NCBI GenBank assembly: GCA_036269435.1
Contig: DATASA010000223.1
Location: forward strand, 1-11,000
Length of the DNA: 11,000 nucleotides
DNA from: CADCTB01 sp036269435
GTDB taxonomy: Bacteria > Actinomycetota > Acidimicrobiia > Acidimicrobiales > AC-14
Reading direction: 5' to 3'
The notes under the pieces are model-generated. The model saw only the letters and a list, made by a program, of their open reading frames with translations, did no database searches and had not been told where the DNA came from. Positions 1 through 6,049 of the stretch are shown one piece after another (the first letter of the stretch is position 1; each line of letters begins with the position of its first letter). Made by a program: the position numbers and the translations under genes.

Positions 1-115
1 CGAACTGGGGGCCGCCGAAGTCGTCCGCCGTCAGCTCCATGCGCTGGAGGTTCGTTCCGGTGGCGCCGTCGAAGATGACGACCCTCTCGCGGATGGCCTC
101 CAGGTAGCTCTTCAT
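1..115 (-). CDS. metH: Methionine synthase / homocysteine S-methyltransferase, N-terminal fragment (cut by window edge)
   Basis: Read on the minus strand from the ATG at 115-113, the frame stays open to the window edge, giving 38 codons. The protein starts MKSYLEAIRERVVIFDGATG and continues with TNLQRMELTADDFGG. The FDGATGTNLQ segment is the glycine-rich start of the homocysteine-binding barrel of the homocysteine S-methyltransferase family (canonical form LDGAMGTMLQ). The LTADDFGG stretch is what I recall from actinobacterial cobalamin-dependent MetH. The enzyme transfers a methyl group to homocysteine to make methionine in the cytoplasm. Only the first barrel strand is visible, so the cobalamin and folate modules are not seen. 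A stand-alone homocysteine methyltransferase domain cannot be excluded. The start is fixed by alignment of the conserved N-terminus; no good Shine-Dalgarno precedes it, only a GGGGG run, and a -10-like hexamer lies 6 nt upstream. Confidence 0.8.
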   Translation of the reverse strand, partial: MKSYLEAIRERVVIFDGATGTNLQRMELTADDFGGPQF

Positions 116-121
116 CCCCCG

Positions 122-127
122 AGGTTA
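122..127 (-). promoter_or_regulatory. Candidate -10 element (TAACCT) for metH, leaderless spacing
   Basis: On the minus strand TAACCT fits the TAnnnT pattern and ends 6 nt before the metH ATG. Transcription would therefore begin at or next to the start codon. No convincing -35 hexamer is found 16-18 bp upstream. The call rests on the hexamer, the spacing and the lack of a Shine-Dalgarno. The rest of the 116-261 gap shows no gene, repeat or strong hairpin. Confidence 0.3.
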
Positions 128-261
128 CCGGCGCCGCCCGCGGCACCGACCCCGAATCCGTGGGTATCACAGCACTGCCGCAGCGAGAGGGATGGCCAGT
201 CCGGAAATTGTCGAGACTGATTGCCGGTAAATGAGGCGAGGACAATTGCTCCAAATGCCCC

Positions 262-290
262 TTGCTCTGCTGTACGAACATGTGTACGAT
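262..290 (+). promoter_or_regulatory. Candidate promoter of the DUF222-HNH gene (TTGCTC-N17-TACGAT)
   Basis: TTGCTC (262-267) and TACGAT (285-290) are separated by exactly 17 bp and resemble housekeeping -35 and -10 elements; the first three bases of the -35 match TTGACA and the -10 fits TAnnnT. The -10 ends 7 nt before the ATG at 298, so the transcript would start at about that ATG and be leaderless. This matches the absence of a Shine-Dalgarno there. A LexA-like box covers the spacer and most of the -10. Confidence 0.5.
275..288. promoter_or_regulatory. Putative LexA/SOS box overlapping the HNH gene promoter
   Basis: The 14-mer CGAACATGTGTACG matches the Gram-positive/actinobacterial SOS box CGAACRNRYGTTCG at every defined position except one (A for T in the right half). 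It lies between -35 and -10 and covers four bases of the -10, which is the expected place for a repressor operator. Some 13E12-family genes of Mycobacterium tuberculosis are, from memory, LexA-regulated, so an SOS box on a DUF222-HNH gene has precedent. Binding is inferred, not shown. Confidence 0.5.
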
Positions 291-297
291 GAGACCC

Positions 298-1476
298 ATG
301 ACGGCGGACCTGGCGGCAGCCATCGAGAGCCTCGAAATTCCTCCGGTCGGCGAGGCGCTGGTCGAGGCCATTGCCCTGCGCGACCGGCTCGACGCGCGCC
401 TCGCCGGGGCGGCCTCGGCGGTCGAGGCCAGCGGCTGGTGGGCCGGCGACGCGTCGGTGTCGTTCGTGGCCTGGCTGCGGGCCCACGCCCGGATGACCCG
501 CCGGTCTGCCCAGCGTCTCCGCACATTGGCGGTCCGACTGCGCTCGCTTCCGGTGTGCGCTCAGGCCTACGCCGACGGCTCGCTGTCCGGCGGCCAGATC
601 GAGGCCATTGTGGCCCTCCTGGACGACGAGACCGTACCGATTTTCGCCGCCCACGAGGCGGAGTTGGTCCCATACCTGGTGCCCCTGAGCGTCGCCGGCG
701 TGAGCCGGGCCATGGGCGCATGGGTCAGCCGGGCGCGGCCCGAACAGAAGGAGCCGACCGAGCCGGACCGCTCGGTGCACCTCTCCCGCACCCTCGACGA
801 CCGCTGGGTCCTGGAGGGGTCGCTCGACCCCGAAGCCGGCGCCGTGGTGTCGACCGCCCTGCGCCTGGCCACGCCCGAACAGGCCGATGCTTCCAGGACC
901 CCCGCCACCCGCAGGGCCGACGCCCTCATCGACGTGTGCCGCTTCTTCCTCGACCACCAGCACACCCGTACCGGCGGTCGCAACCGGCCGCATCTCAACG
1001 TGGTCGTCGACCTCGAGGAGCTCGAGTCCCGCCGTGGTGGTCAGGTCGTCGATGGGCCCCGGCTCGACGGGCGGGCCGTGTCCCGCCTCTTCTGCGACAG
1101 CGCCGTCCACCGGGTCGTGATGTCCGGCCGCTCGGCGATTCTCGACTACGGCACCGCCAGCCGTACCATTCCCACCCCGTTGTGGAACGCCCTCGTGATC
1201 CGGGACGAGCACTGCCGCTTCCCGGACTGCGACCGCCCGTCCGTGTGGTGCGAAGGCCACCACGTCGTGTGGGTCACCGAAGGCGGCCCGACCGAGTTGG
1301 CCAACCTGGCCCTGCTTTGCTCCCGCCACCACCACGTCCTCCACCAAACCGGCTGGCACGCCAAGCTCCTGGCCGACTCGACATTCGAGGTCACCGACCC
1401 CAACGGCCAGGTGCGGATCACGTCCCCGCCACGGGAGCTGCGCCTGCCCGACGTCGTTCCCGACCGTCGTTCCTGA
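298..1476 (+). CDS. DUF222 / 13E12-repeat family protein with C-terminal HNH endonuclease domain
   Basis: This 392-residue protein has an N-terminal helical DUF222 (13E12 repeat) region over roughly residues 15-260 and a C-terminal HNH nuclease fold. The HNH part shows a zinc-type Cys pair (C306, with a second Cys in CRFPDC), CEGHH at 318-322, the W-x5-GGPT-x-L-x-NL segment, and LLCSRHHH with C341 and H344-H346. All positions expected for a beta-beta-alpha metal nuclease look present, so the domain is probably active. The family is multicopy in many actinobacteria; its biological role is not settled, and mobility or DNA-damage roles have been suggested. An in-frame TTG at 262 and ATGs at 280 and 289 exist, but the earlier ones would put the promoter and LexA-like box inside the gene, so ATG 298 is preferred as a leaderless start. 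It converges on ddl, 22 bp away. Confidence 0.88.
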   Translation: MTADLAAAIESLEIPPVGEALVEAIALRDRLDARLAGAASAVEASGWWAGDASVSFVAWLRAHARMTRRSAQRLRTLAVRLRSLPVCAQAYADGSLSGGQIEAIVALLDDETVPIFAAHEAELVPYLVPLSVAGVSRAMGAWVSRARPEQKEPTEPDRSVHLSRTLDDRWVLEGSLDPEAGAVVSTALRLATPEQADASRTPATRRADALIDVCRFFLDHQHTRTGGRNRPHLNVVVDLEELESRRGGQVVDGPRLDGRAVSRLFCDSAVHRVVMSGRSAILDYGTASRTIPTPLWNALVIRDEHCRFPDCDRPSVWCEGHHVVWVTEGGPTELANLALLCSRHHHVLHQTGWHAKLLADSTFEVTDPNGQVRITSPPRELRLPDVVPDRRS

Positions 1477-1498
1477 GCGAGCGGTGCCGCCGCGGGAC

Positions 1499-2527
1499 TC
1501 AGCCCGAACGGCCCATGCGGCCGATGCGCTCGACCCGGGTGTGGTGGCGCTCGAGGGCGGCGTCGACCAGGTGCTCGATGAGGTCCGAGTAGCCGATGCC
1601 CGTCGCCTCCCACATCTTCGGGTACATCGAGATGGGGGTGAAGCCGGGGATGGTGTTGACCTCGTTGACGAGCAGGCCGCGGCCGTTCTCCTCGTAGAAG
1701 AAATCGACCCGGGCCATGCCGTCGACCCGTAGGGCGTGCCCGGCGGCCAGCGCCAGCCCCTGGACCTCCTCGACCACCTCGGGTGGCAGCGGCGCGGGGA
1801 CGAACAGCTGGGCCGCGCCGTCGGTGTACTTGTCGTCGTAGTCGTAGAACTCGTGGCTGGGCCGGACCTCGCCCGGCAGCGAGGCGCGCAGGCGCCCGTA
1901 CCCCAGCAGCCCGCACTCGATCTCCCGGGCCGTCACCGCCTCTTCCAGCACCACCCACTCGTCATAGGCGAGAGCCAGCTTGACCGCGGAGGCGAGCTCC
2001 TCGGCGTCTCGGGCCTTGCTGACCGCGACCGACGACCCGAGGTTGGCCGGCTTCACGAACAGCGGGAAGCCGAGCTCGGCCGCGGCCTCGTCGAGGGCGC
2101 CGTCGTCGACCTCGATGTCGCGCAGGGCCAGGTACCGGACCTGGTCCATCCCCGCGCTGGCGAGGACGTCCTTGGCCATGGCCTTGTCCATGCACAGGGC
2201 CGACGCCAGCACCCCGGAGCCGATGTAGGGGATGCCGGCCAGCTCCAGGAGGCCCTGGACGGTGCCGTCCTCGCCGAGGGGGCCGTGGACGAGCGGGAAG
2301 GCCAGCGATTCCGGCGTCAGGATCGACGGGTCCACGCCGGGCCCCTCGGCCACCAGCGCGGTGGCGCCGGGCGGGGCGTCGGCCATCACCCACTGACCGT
2401 CCTCGGCGATGCCCACCGGGACGACCTCGTACCGCTCGGGGTCGACGGCGGCGAGGACGTGGGCGGCGGTGACGCACGACACCTCGTGCTCAGCCGAACG
2501 CCCGCCGAAGAGAAGGACCAGGCGCAC
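1499..2527 (-). CDS. ddl: D-alanine--D-alanine ligase
   Basis: This 342-residue ATP-grasp enzyme joins two D-alanines to make the dipeptide that MurF adds to the peptidoglycan precursor in the cytoplasm. Visible family hallmarks are GGRSAEHEVS (residues 8-17, substrate-binding E13), HGPLGEDGTVQG (81-92), FVKPANLGSSV (157-167), and the omega-loop DYDDKY with K233-Y234. Metal/phosphate-binding residues R273, D275, E289 and N291 and the substrate serine S300 are also present. Spacing from K233-Y234 through S300 agrees with E. coli DdlB. The Tyr in the omega loop favours D-Ala-D-Ala rather than D-Ala-D-Lac specificity (family knowledge). Length is slightly above E. coli DdlB (306) because of insertions. 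The start is GTG at 2527-2525, where the conserved N-terminal strand begins; no Shine-Dalgarno is seen and a promoter lies right in front. It is divergent from murF. Confidence 0.96.
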   Translation of the reverse strand: MRLVLLFGGRSAEHEVSCVTAAHVLAAVDPERYEVVPVGIAEDGQWVMADAPPGATALVAEGPGVDPSILTPESLAFPLVHGPLGEDGTVQGLLELAGIPYIGSGVLASALCMDKAMAKDVLASAGMDQVRYLALRDIEVDDGALDEAAAELGFPLFVKPANLGSSVAVSKARDAEELASAVKLALAYDEWVVLEEAVTAREIECGLLGYGRLRASLPGEVRPSHEFYDYDDKYTDGAAQLFVPAPLPPEVVEEVQGLALAAGHALRVDGMARVDFFYEENGRGLLVNEVNTIPGFTPISMYPKMWEATGIGYSDLIEHLVDAALERHHTRVERIGRMGRSG

Positions 2528-2535
2528 GGGGAGGG

Positions 2536-2564
2536 AGTCTAGGACCGGCGCGGGCGGGTGGCAG
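2536..2564 (-). promoter_or_regulatory. Candidate ddl promoter (CTGCCA-N17-TAGACT)
   Basis: On the minus strand CTGCCA (2564-2559) matches TTGACA in four of six bases. It is separated by 17 bp from TAGACT (2541-2536), which fits TAnnnT. The -10 ends 8 nt before the ddl GTG, so the message would have almost no leader, in agreement with the pyrimidine-rich stretch without a Shine-Dalgarno. The promoter fills most of the 47-bp space shared with murF. Confidence 0.45.
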
Positions 2565-2574
2565 TGTAGGAACG

Positions 2575-3906
2575 ATGCGACTGACGGCGTCCGAGATCGC
2601 CGGCGCGACCGGCGGAGCCCTGTCGGGGCCCGACGTCACCGTCGAGGGCGCGTGCATCGACTCCCGGCTCGTGCAAGGGGGCGAGCTCTTCGTCGCCCTG
2701 CACGGTGTCCGCGACGGGCACGCCTTCGTCGACGCCGCCCTGGACGCCGGTGCCGCCGCCTGCCTCGTCGACAGCGGCGGCCGCGACAGCGGCGGCGGCG
2801 GTCGCCCGGGACGGGGCACCTGCATCGTCGTCGGCGACACCTTCGCCGGCCTGACCGCGCTGGCCACCGCCGCCCGGGCCCGGCTGCCCGACCGGGTCAT
2901 CGGCATCACGGGTTCCGTGGGCAAGACGTCGACCAAGGATCTGCTGGCCGCGGCCCTCGCCCAGCGGTGGCGGGTCAGCGCCAGCCCGAAGAACTTCAAC
3001 AACGAGCTCGGCGTCCCGCTCACCATCCTCGGCGCGCCCGACGACGCCGAGGCCGTCGTGGTCGAGATGGGAGCCCGCGGCCGGGGCCACATCGCCCAGC
3101 TCTGCCGGGTGGCCCGCCCGACCGTCGGCATCGTCACGACCGTCGGGCTGTCGCACTCGGAGTTCTTCGGGACGGTCGAGGACGTGGCCCGGGCCAAGGT
3201 GGAACTGGTCGAGGCCCTGCCGGCGGACGGGACCGCCGTGCTGAACGCCGAGGTGCCCCTCGTCGCCGCCATGGCGTCCAGGAGCGCGGCCCGGGTGGTC
3301 ACGTTCGGGTTGGACACCGGCGACGTCCGGGCCGAGGCCCTGTCGCTCGACGAGGACCTCCACCCCCGCTTCCGGCTCCGGTCGCCGTGGGGGAGCACGC
3401 CGGTGACACTGGGCGTGAGCGGCCGCCACCAGGTCGCCAACGCGCTGGCCGCGGCCGCCGCCGCCCTGGCCTGTGGCGCCACCGCCGAGCAGGTCGCGTC
3501 CGGGCTGGCCCAGGCCCGCCTGTCCCCTTGGCGCATGCAACTCGACCGGTCGCCGTCGGGCGCCGTCGTCATCAACGACGCGTACAACGCCAACCCACCG
3601 TCGACCACGGCCGCGCTGCGCGCCCTGGCCCAGGTGCCGGCCGAGCGCAGGACGGCGGTGCTCGGGATCATGGCCGAGCTGGGCGACGTCGGGCCGGCCG
3701 AGCACGCCCGCATCGGCGCGCTGGCGGCCGAGCTCGGCATCCGGGTCATCGCCGTCGCCGCACCCGACTACGGCGGAGAGCAGGTGGGGTCGGTCGAGGA
3801 GGCGCTCGACCGGCTCGGCCCGATCGGCCGCGGCGACGCCGTGCTCGTCAAGGGCAGCCGGGCGGCGAGGCTGGAGACGGTCGCCGGTACGCTCGCCGCC
3901 TCGTGA
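2575..3906 (+). CDS. murF: UDP-N-acetylmuramoyl-tripeptide--D-alanyl-D-alanine ligase
   Basis: This 443-residue Mur ligase attaches D-Ala-D-Ala to UDP-MurNAc-tripeptide, the last cytoplasmic step in making the pentapeptide precursor. The N-terminal domain starts MRLTASEIAGATGGALSG, typical of MurF. The central ATPase domain has the P-loop GITGSVGKTS at 110-119 (K117), then SPKNFNNELGVPLTIL and VVEMGARGRGHI, and HSEFFG. The C-terminal domain carries INDAYNANPPS and ends near LVKGSRAARLE. All are MurF signatures, and the length is usual. A short AGGA (2568-2571) lies only 3 nt before the ATG, a weak site. A small DSGG-repeat insertion sits in the first domain. murF is normally inside the division/cell-wall (dcw) cluster; here it stands next to ddl and leads a cobalamin adenosyltransferase and pepA. 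A second copy in a dcw cluster elsewhere is possible. Confidence 0.96.
   Translation: MRLTASEIAGATGGALSGPDVTVEGACIDSRLVQGGELFVALHGVRDGHAFVDAALDAGAAACLVDSGGRDSGGGGRPGRGTCIVVGDTFAGLTALATAARARLPDRVIGITGSVGKTSTKDLLAAALAQRWRVSASPKNFNNELGVPLTILGAPDDAEAVVVEMGARGRGHIAQLCRVARPTVGIVTTVGLSHSEFFGTVEDVARAKVELVEALPADGTAVLNAEVPLVAAMASRSAARVVTFGLDTGDVRAEALSLDEDLHPRFRLRSPWGSTPVTLGVSGRHQVANALAAAAAALACGATAEQVASGLAQARLSPWRMQLDRSPSGAVVINDAYNANPPSTTAALRALAQVPAERRTAVLGIMAELGDVGPAEHARIGALAAELGIRVIAVAAPDYGGEQVGSVEEALDRLGPIGRGDAVLVKGSRAARLETVAGTLAAS
2769..2795 (+). repeat. Short direct repeat in murF (12 bp, period 15)
   Basis: The 12-mer CGACAGCGGCGG occurs at 2769-2780 and 2784-2795 in the same frame. It encodes a repeated DSGG in a Gly/Arg-rich loop of the MurF N-terminal domain. 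It is probably a slippage-derived surface-loop insertion and leaves the frame intact. Confidence 0.6.
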
Positions 3907-4469
3907 AGATCTACACGCGCAAGGGCGACGACGGGACGACCGGCCTGCTGTTCGGCGGCCGGGTCCGCAAGGACGCGGCCGCCCCGGCCGCGTGCGGGGA
4001 CGTCGACGAGGCGCAGGCCGCCCTCGGCCTGGCCCGGGCGGCAGCGGAGAGGGGCGCCGAGCTGGACACGCTGGTCGTCGCCCTGCAACGCGACCTCTGG
4101 GTGCTCATGGCCGAGCTGGCCACCGCCGCCGAGCACCGCGACCGCCTCGTGGCCGGCACGACCCTGGTCACCGCGGCGATGGTGGCCGCGTTGGAACCGG
4201 TCATCGACGACCTCGGCACCCGGTTCGACCCGCCCACCGAGTTCGTGCTGCCCGGCCAGACGCACGTCGCCGCCTGCCTGGACCTCGCCCGCACGGTCGT
4301 GCGCCGGGCCGAACGCAGCGCCCTGGCCGTGGCTGCGCCGGGATCGGCGGTGGTCCCCTACCTCAACCGCCTGTCCGACCTGCTGTGGACCATGGCCCGA
4401 TGGCAGGACGGTGGGTCGCTCCCCGCCCGAGCCCTCGGCCCCCCGACCCCGACCCCGACCCCGGAGTAG
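3903..4469 (+). CDS. PduO-type ATP:cob(I)alamin adenosyltransferase
   Basis: This 188-residue protein transfers the adenosyl group of ATP to cob(I)alamin, making adenosylcobalamin in the cytoplasm. The N-terminus KIYTRKGDDGTTGLLFGG is the family ATP-binding signature (TRxGDDGTTGLFGG). It is followed by a VDE motif (GDVDEAQAALG, a variant of GTVDELNAALG), LPG at 116-118, LDLARTVVRRAER with R130, R134 and E137, and PYLNRLSDLLWTMAR near the C-terminus. R130, R134 and E137 have the spacing of human MMAB R186, R190 and E193. The tail ends in a Thr-Pro repeat. The start is GTG 3903, which overlaps the murF stop as GTGA. No Shine-Dalgarno precedes it, so translation probably depends on ribosomes finishing murF. 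A longer upstream reading frame exists but is only the murF shadow. Names used for this family include pduO, cobA2 and MMAB. Confidence 0.93.
   Translation: MKIYTRKGDDGTTGLLFGGRVRKDAAAPAACGDVDEAQAALGLARAAAERGAELDTLVVALQRDLWVLMAELATAAEHRDRLVAGTTLVTAAMVAALEPVIDDLGTRFDPPTEFVLPGQTHVAACLDLARTVVRRAERSALAVAAPGSAVVPYLNRLSDLLWTMARWQDGGSLPARALGPPTPTPTPE
4445..4462 (+). repeat. Hexamer repeat (GACCCC)x3 at the end of the adenosyltransferase gene
   Basis: Three perfect tandem GACCCC units encode the Thr-Pro-Thr-Pro-Thr-Pro tail just before the stop. Gain or loss of units would lengthen or shorten the tail by two residues without shifting frame. The tail lies beyond the conserved fold and is probably neutral. 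Confidence 0.7.
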
Positions 4470-4472
4470 CCG

Positions 4473-5921
4473 ATGCCGATCACCTTCACGCTCGTCGACG
4501 AGGTCCCTGCGGATGCAAGGGTGGTGGGCGCGCCCGTCTACGCCGGCCGGCGGCTGCCGCCCGGCGCCGGCGCCGACCTCGACCTCGCCTTCCTCACCGA
4601 TCGGGGCTTCGAGGGCCGCCCGGGCGAGGCCCTCGCCGTGCCGTCGGGCCGGGGCACCTGGATCGCACTCGGCGTCGGGGAGCCCGACAAGGTCACCGCC
4701 GAGACGCTCCGCAAGGCCGCGGCCGCGTTCGTCCGCAGCGCGTGGCGCGACGAGACCGGCGCCCTGACCCTGCTCGCCGCCGCGCCGGCCGACCTGGACC
4801 CGGCGCTCGCGGCCCAGGCGGTGGCCGAGGGGGCGTCGCTGGCCGCCTACCGCTTCACCCGGTACAAGGCCGACCCCAAGCCGTCGCGCATGGAGTCGAT
4901 CGCCGTGGTGGGAACCGGCGACGCCGCCGGCCACGGCCTCGCCCGTGGTGCCCGCGTGGCGGCGGCAGTCGCCCTGGCCCGCGACCTGGTCAACGAGCCG
5001 GCCAAGGCCATGACCCCCCGCCGGCTGGCGGAGGTGGCGGCGGAGCTGGCCGAGGCCGAGGGCCTGTCGCTGCAGGTTCTCGACGAGGTGGCCATCGTCG
5101 CCGAGGGCCTGGGCGGGCTGGCCGGCGTGGCCTCCGGATCCGACGAGCCGCCCCGGCTCATCGAGCTGGTCTACGACCCGCCGGACCCGATCGGCGCGGT
5201 CGCCCTGGTCGGCAAGGGGATCACGTTCGACTCGGGCGGGCTGTCGATCAAGACCGCCGAGGGCATGGAGACCATGAAGACGGACAAGTCGGGGGCGGCC
5301 GCCGTCCTGGCCGCCATGTCGGTGATCGCCGCACTCGCCCCCCCGGTCAAGGTCATCGCCATCGTGCCGGCCACCGAGAACATGCCGGGCGGCGGTGCGG
5401 TGAAGCCGGGCGACGTCCTGACCATCCGCAACGGCAAGACGGTCGAGGTGCTGAACACCGACGCCGAGGGCCGGCTCGTCCTGGCCGACGGCTTGTCCCT
5501 GGCCGTCGAGGCCGGGGTCGACGCCATCATCGACGTGGCCACCCTCACCGGCGCGTGCATCGTGGCCCTCGGTCGCAAGGTCGCCGGGCTGATGGGCAAC
5601 CACGCCGGGTGGATGGACCAGGTCAGCCGGGCCGCGGCTCGGGCCGGTGAAGACGTCTGGCCCCTCCCGCTGCCCGAGGAGTACCGCAAGCAGATCGACT
5701 CCGACGTGGCCGACATCAAGAACATCAGCGGGGGCCGGTACGGCGGCGCCCTCACCGCCGGCCTGTTCCTGCGCGAGTTCGTGGCCGACGTGCCGTGGGT
5801 CCACCTGGACATCGCCGGGCCGGCCCGCAGCGAGGACGACGAGGGGTACTTCCGCAAGGGCGGCACCGGCTTCGGCGTACGGACGCTGGTGGAGGCCGTC
5901 CTCTCCTTCCGCCTGCCGTAG
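4473..5921 (+). CDS. pepA: Leucyl aminopeptidase (M17 family cytosol aminopeptidase)
   Basis: This 482-residue protein is a two-metal exopeptidase that removes N-terminal residues from peptides in the cytoplasm. Some homologues also bind DNA, for example E. coli PepA/XerB. The C-terminal catalytic domain has VGKGITFDSGGLSIK with K248, D253 and K260, then MKTDKSG with D271. The family signature NTDAEGRL follows, with D330, E332 and R334. Offsets between these residues equal those in E. coli PepA (K270, D275, K282, D293, D352, E354, R356), so metal ligands and catalytic Lys/Arg are complete. The N-terminal domain (about 1-160) is divergent, as usual. The gene begins 3 nt after the adenosyltransferase stop. 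GGAG at 4463-4466, six bases before the ATG and inside the last codons of the upstream gene, serves as Shine-Dalgarno. It is the last gene of the murF operon, and a strong hairpin follows. Confidence 0.96.
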   Translation: MPITFTLVDEVPADARVVGAPVYAGRRLPPGAGADLDLAFLTDRGFEGRPGEALAVPSGRGTWIALGVGEPDKVTAETLRKAAAAFVRSAWRDETGALTLLAAAPADLDPALAAQAVAEGASLAAYRFTRYKADPKPSRMESIAVVGTGDAAGHGLARGARVAAAVALARDLVNEPAKAMTPRRLAEVAAELAEAEGLSLQVLDEVAIVAEGLGGLAGVASGSDEPPRLIELVYDPPDPIGAVALVGKGITFDSGGLSIKTAEGMETMKTDKSGAAAVLAAMSVIAALAPPVKVIAIVPATENMPGGGAVKPGDVLTIRNGKTVEVLNTDAEGRLVLADGLSLAVEAGVDAIIDVATLTGACIVALGRKVAGLMGNHAGWMDQVSRAAARAGEDVWPLPLPEEYRKQIDSDVADIKNISGGRYGGALTAGLFLREFVADVPWVHLDIAGPARSEDDEGYFRKGGTGFGVRTLVEAVLSFRLP

Positions 5922-5936
5922 CTGCGGGACGGTGAT

Positions 5937-5961
5937 CGGCCGGCCCGTTTCGGGCCGGCCG
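5937..5961 (+). terminator. Strong hairpin after pepA, likely transcription terminator
   Basis: CGGCCGGCCCG (5937-5947) pairs perfectly with 5951-5961 around a TTT loop, giving an 11-bp all-GC stem. No T-tract follows, so it is the U-less hairpin type often placed after operons in GC-rich actinobacteria. It starts 15 nt after the pepA stop. Its loop also contains the GTTT of a candidate stress promoter. Confidence 0.7.
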
Positions 5962-5970
5962 GCGTGGGTA
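5947..5970 (+). promoter_or_regulatory. Candidate sigma-B/F-type stress promoter (GTTT-N15-GGGTAg)
   Basis: GTTT (5947-5950) and GGGTA (5966-5970) are separated by 15 bp, fitting the GTTT-N14-17-GGGTAT pattern of actinobacterial group-3 stress sigma factors. The final base is G rather than T or C. The predicted start, near 5977-5980, would give a leader of about 70 nt to the LEA-like gene. The assignment is supported by the stress-type genes downstream but rests on short motifs. Confidence 0.4.
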
Positions 5971-6007
5971 GAGCCCGCTTCGGTTGAGCCACGGAGACCT
6001 GCGGCGC

Positions 6008-6024
6008 GGAGGCGATCGACCTCC
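6008..6024 (+). other. Small leader hairpin upstream of the LEA-like gene
   Basis: GGAGG (6008-6012) can pair with CCTCC (6020-6024) around a 7-nt loop. The same CCTC could instead pair with GAGG at 6038-6041, at the edge of the Shine-Dalgarno of the next gene. The stem is only 5 bp, so a regulatory role is speculative. Confidence 0.2.
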
Positions 6025-6049
6025 TGAGACCGGCCGCGAGGGGAGACGG

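Noticed and set aside
162..167. GGGTAT, a perfect stress-sigma -10 in the metH-HNH gap
   Set aside because: No GTTT-like -35 lies 14-17 bp upstream, and the fitted promoters of both flanking genes are elsewhere.
1493..1506. CGGG/CCCG hairpin spanning the ddl stop codon as a bidirectional terminator between the convergent HNH and ddl genes
   Set aside because: Only a 4-bp stem with a 6-nt loop and no T-tract on either strand; such stems are common by chance at this GC content.
3888..3893. TACGCT inside the end of murF as a separate promoter for the adenosyltransferase
   Set aside because: No -35 at the right distance, spacing to the GTG (9 nt) is slightly long, and the GTGA overlap already explains expression by coupling.
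5984..6049. TTG start at 5984 for the LEA-like protein
   Set aside because: No ribosome binding site, Arg/Gly-rich extension, and ATG 6050 has AGGGGAG directly upstream.
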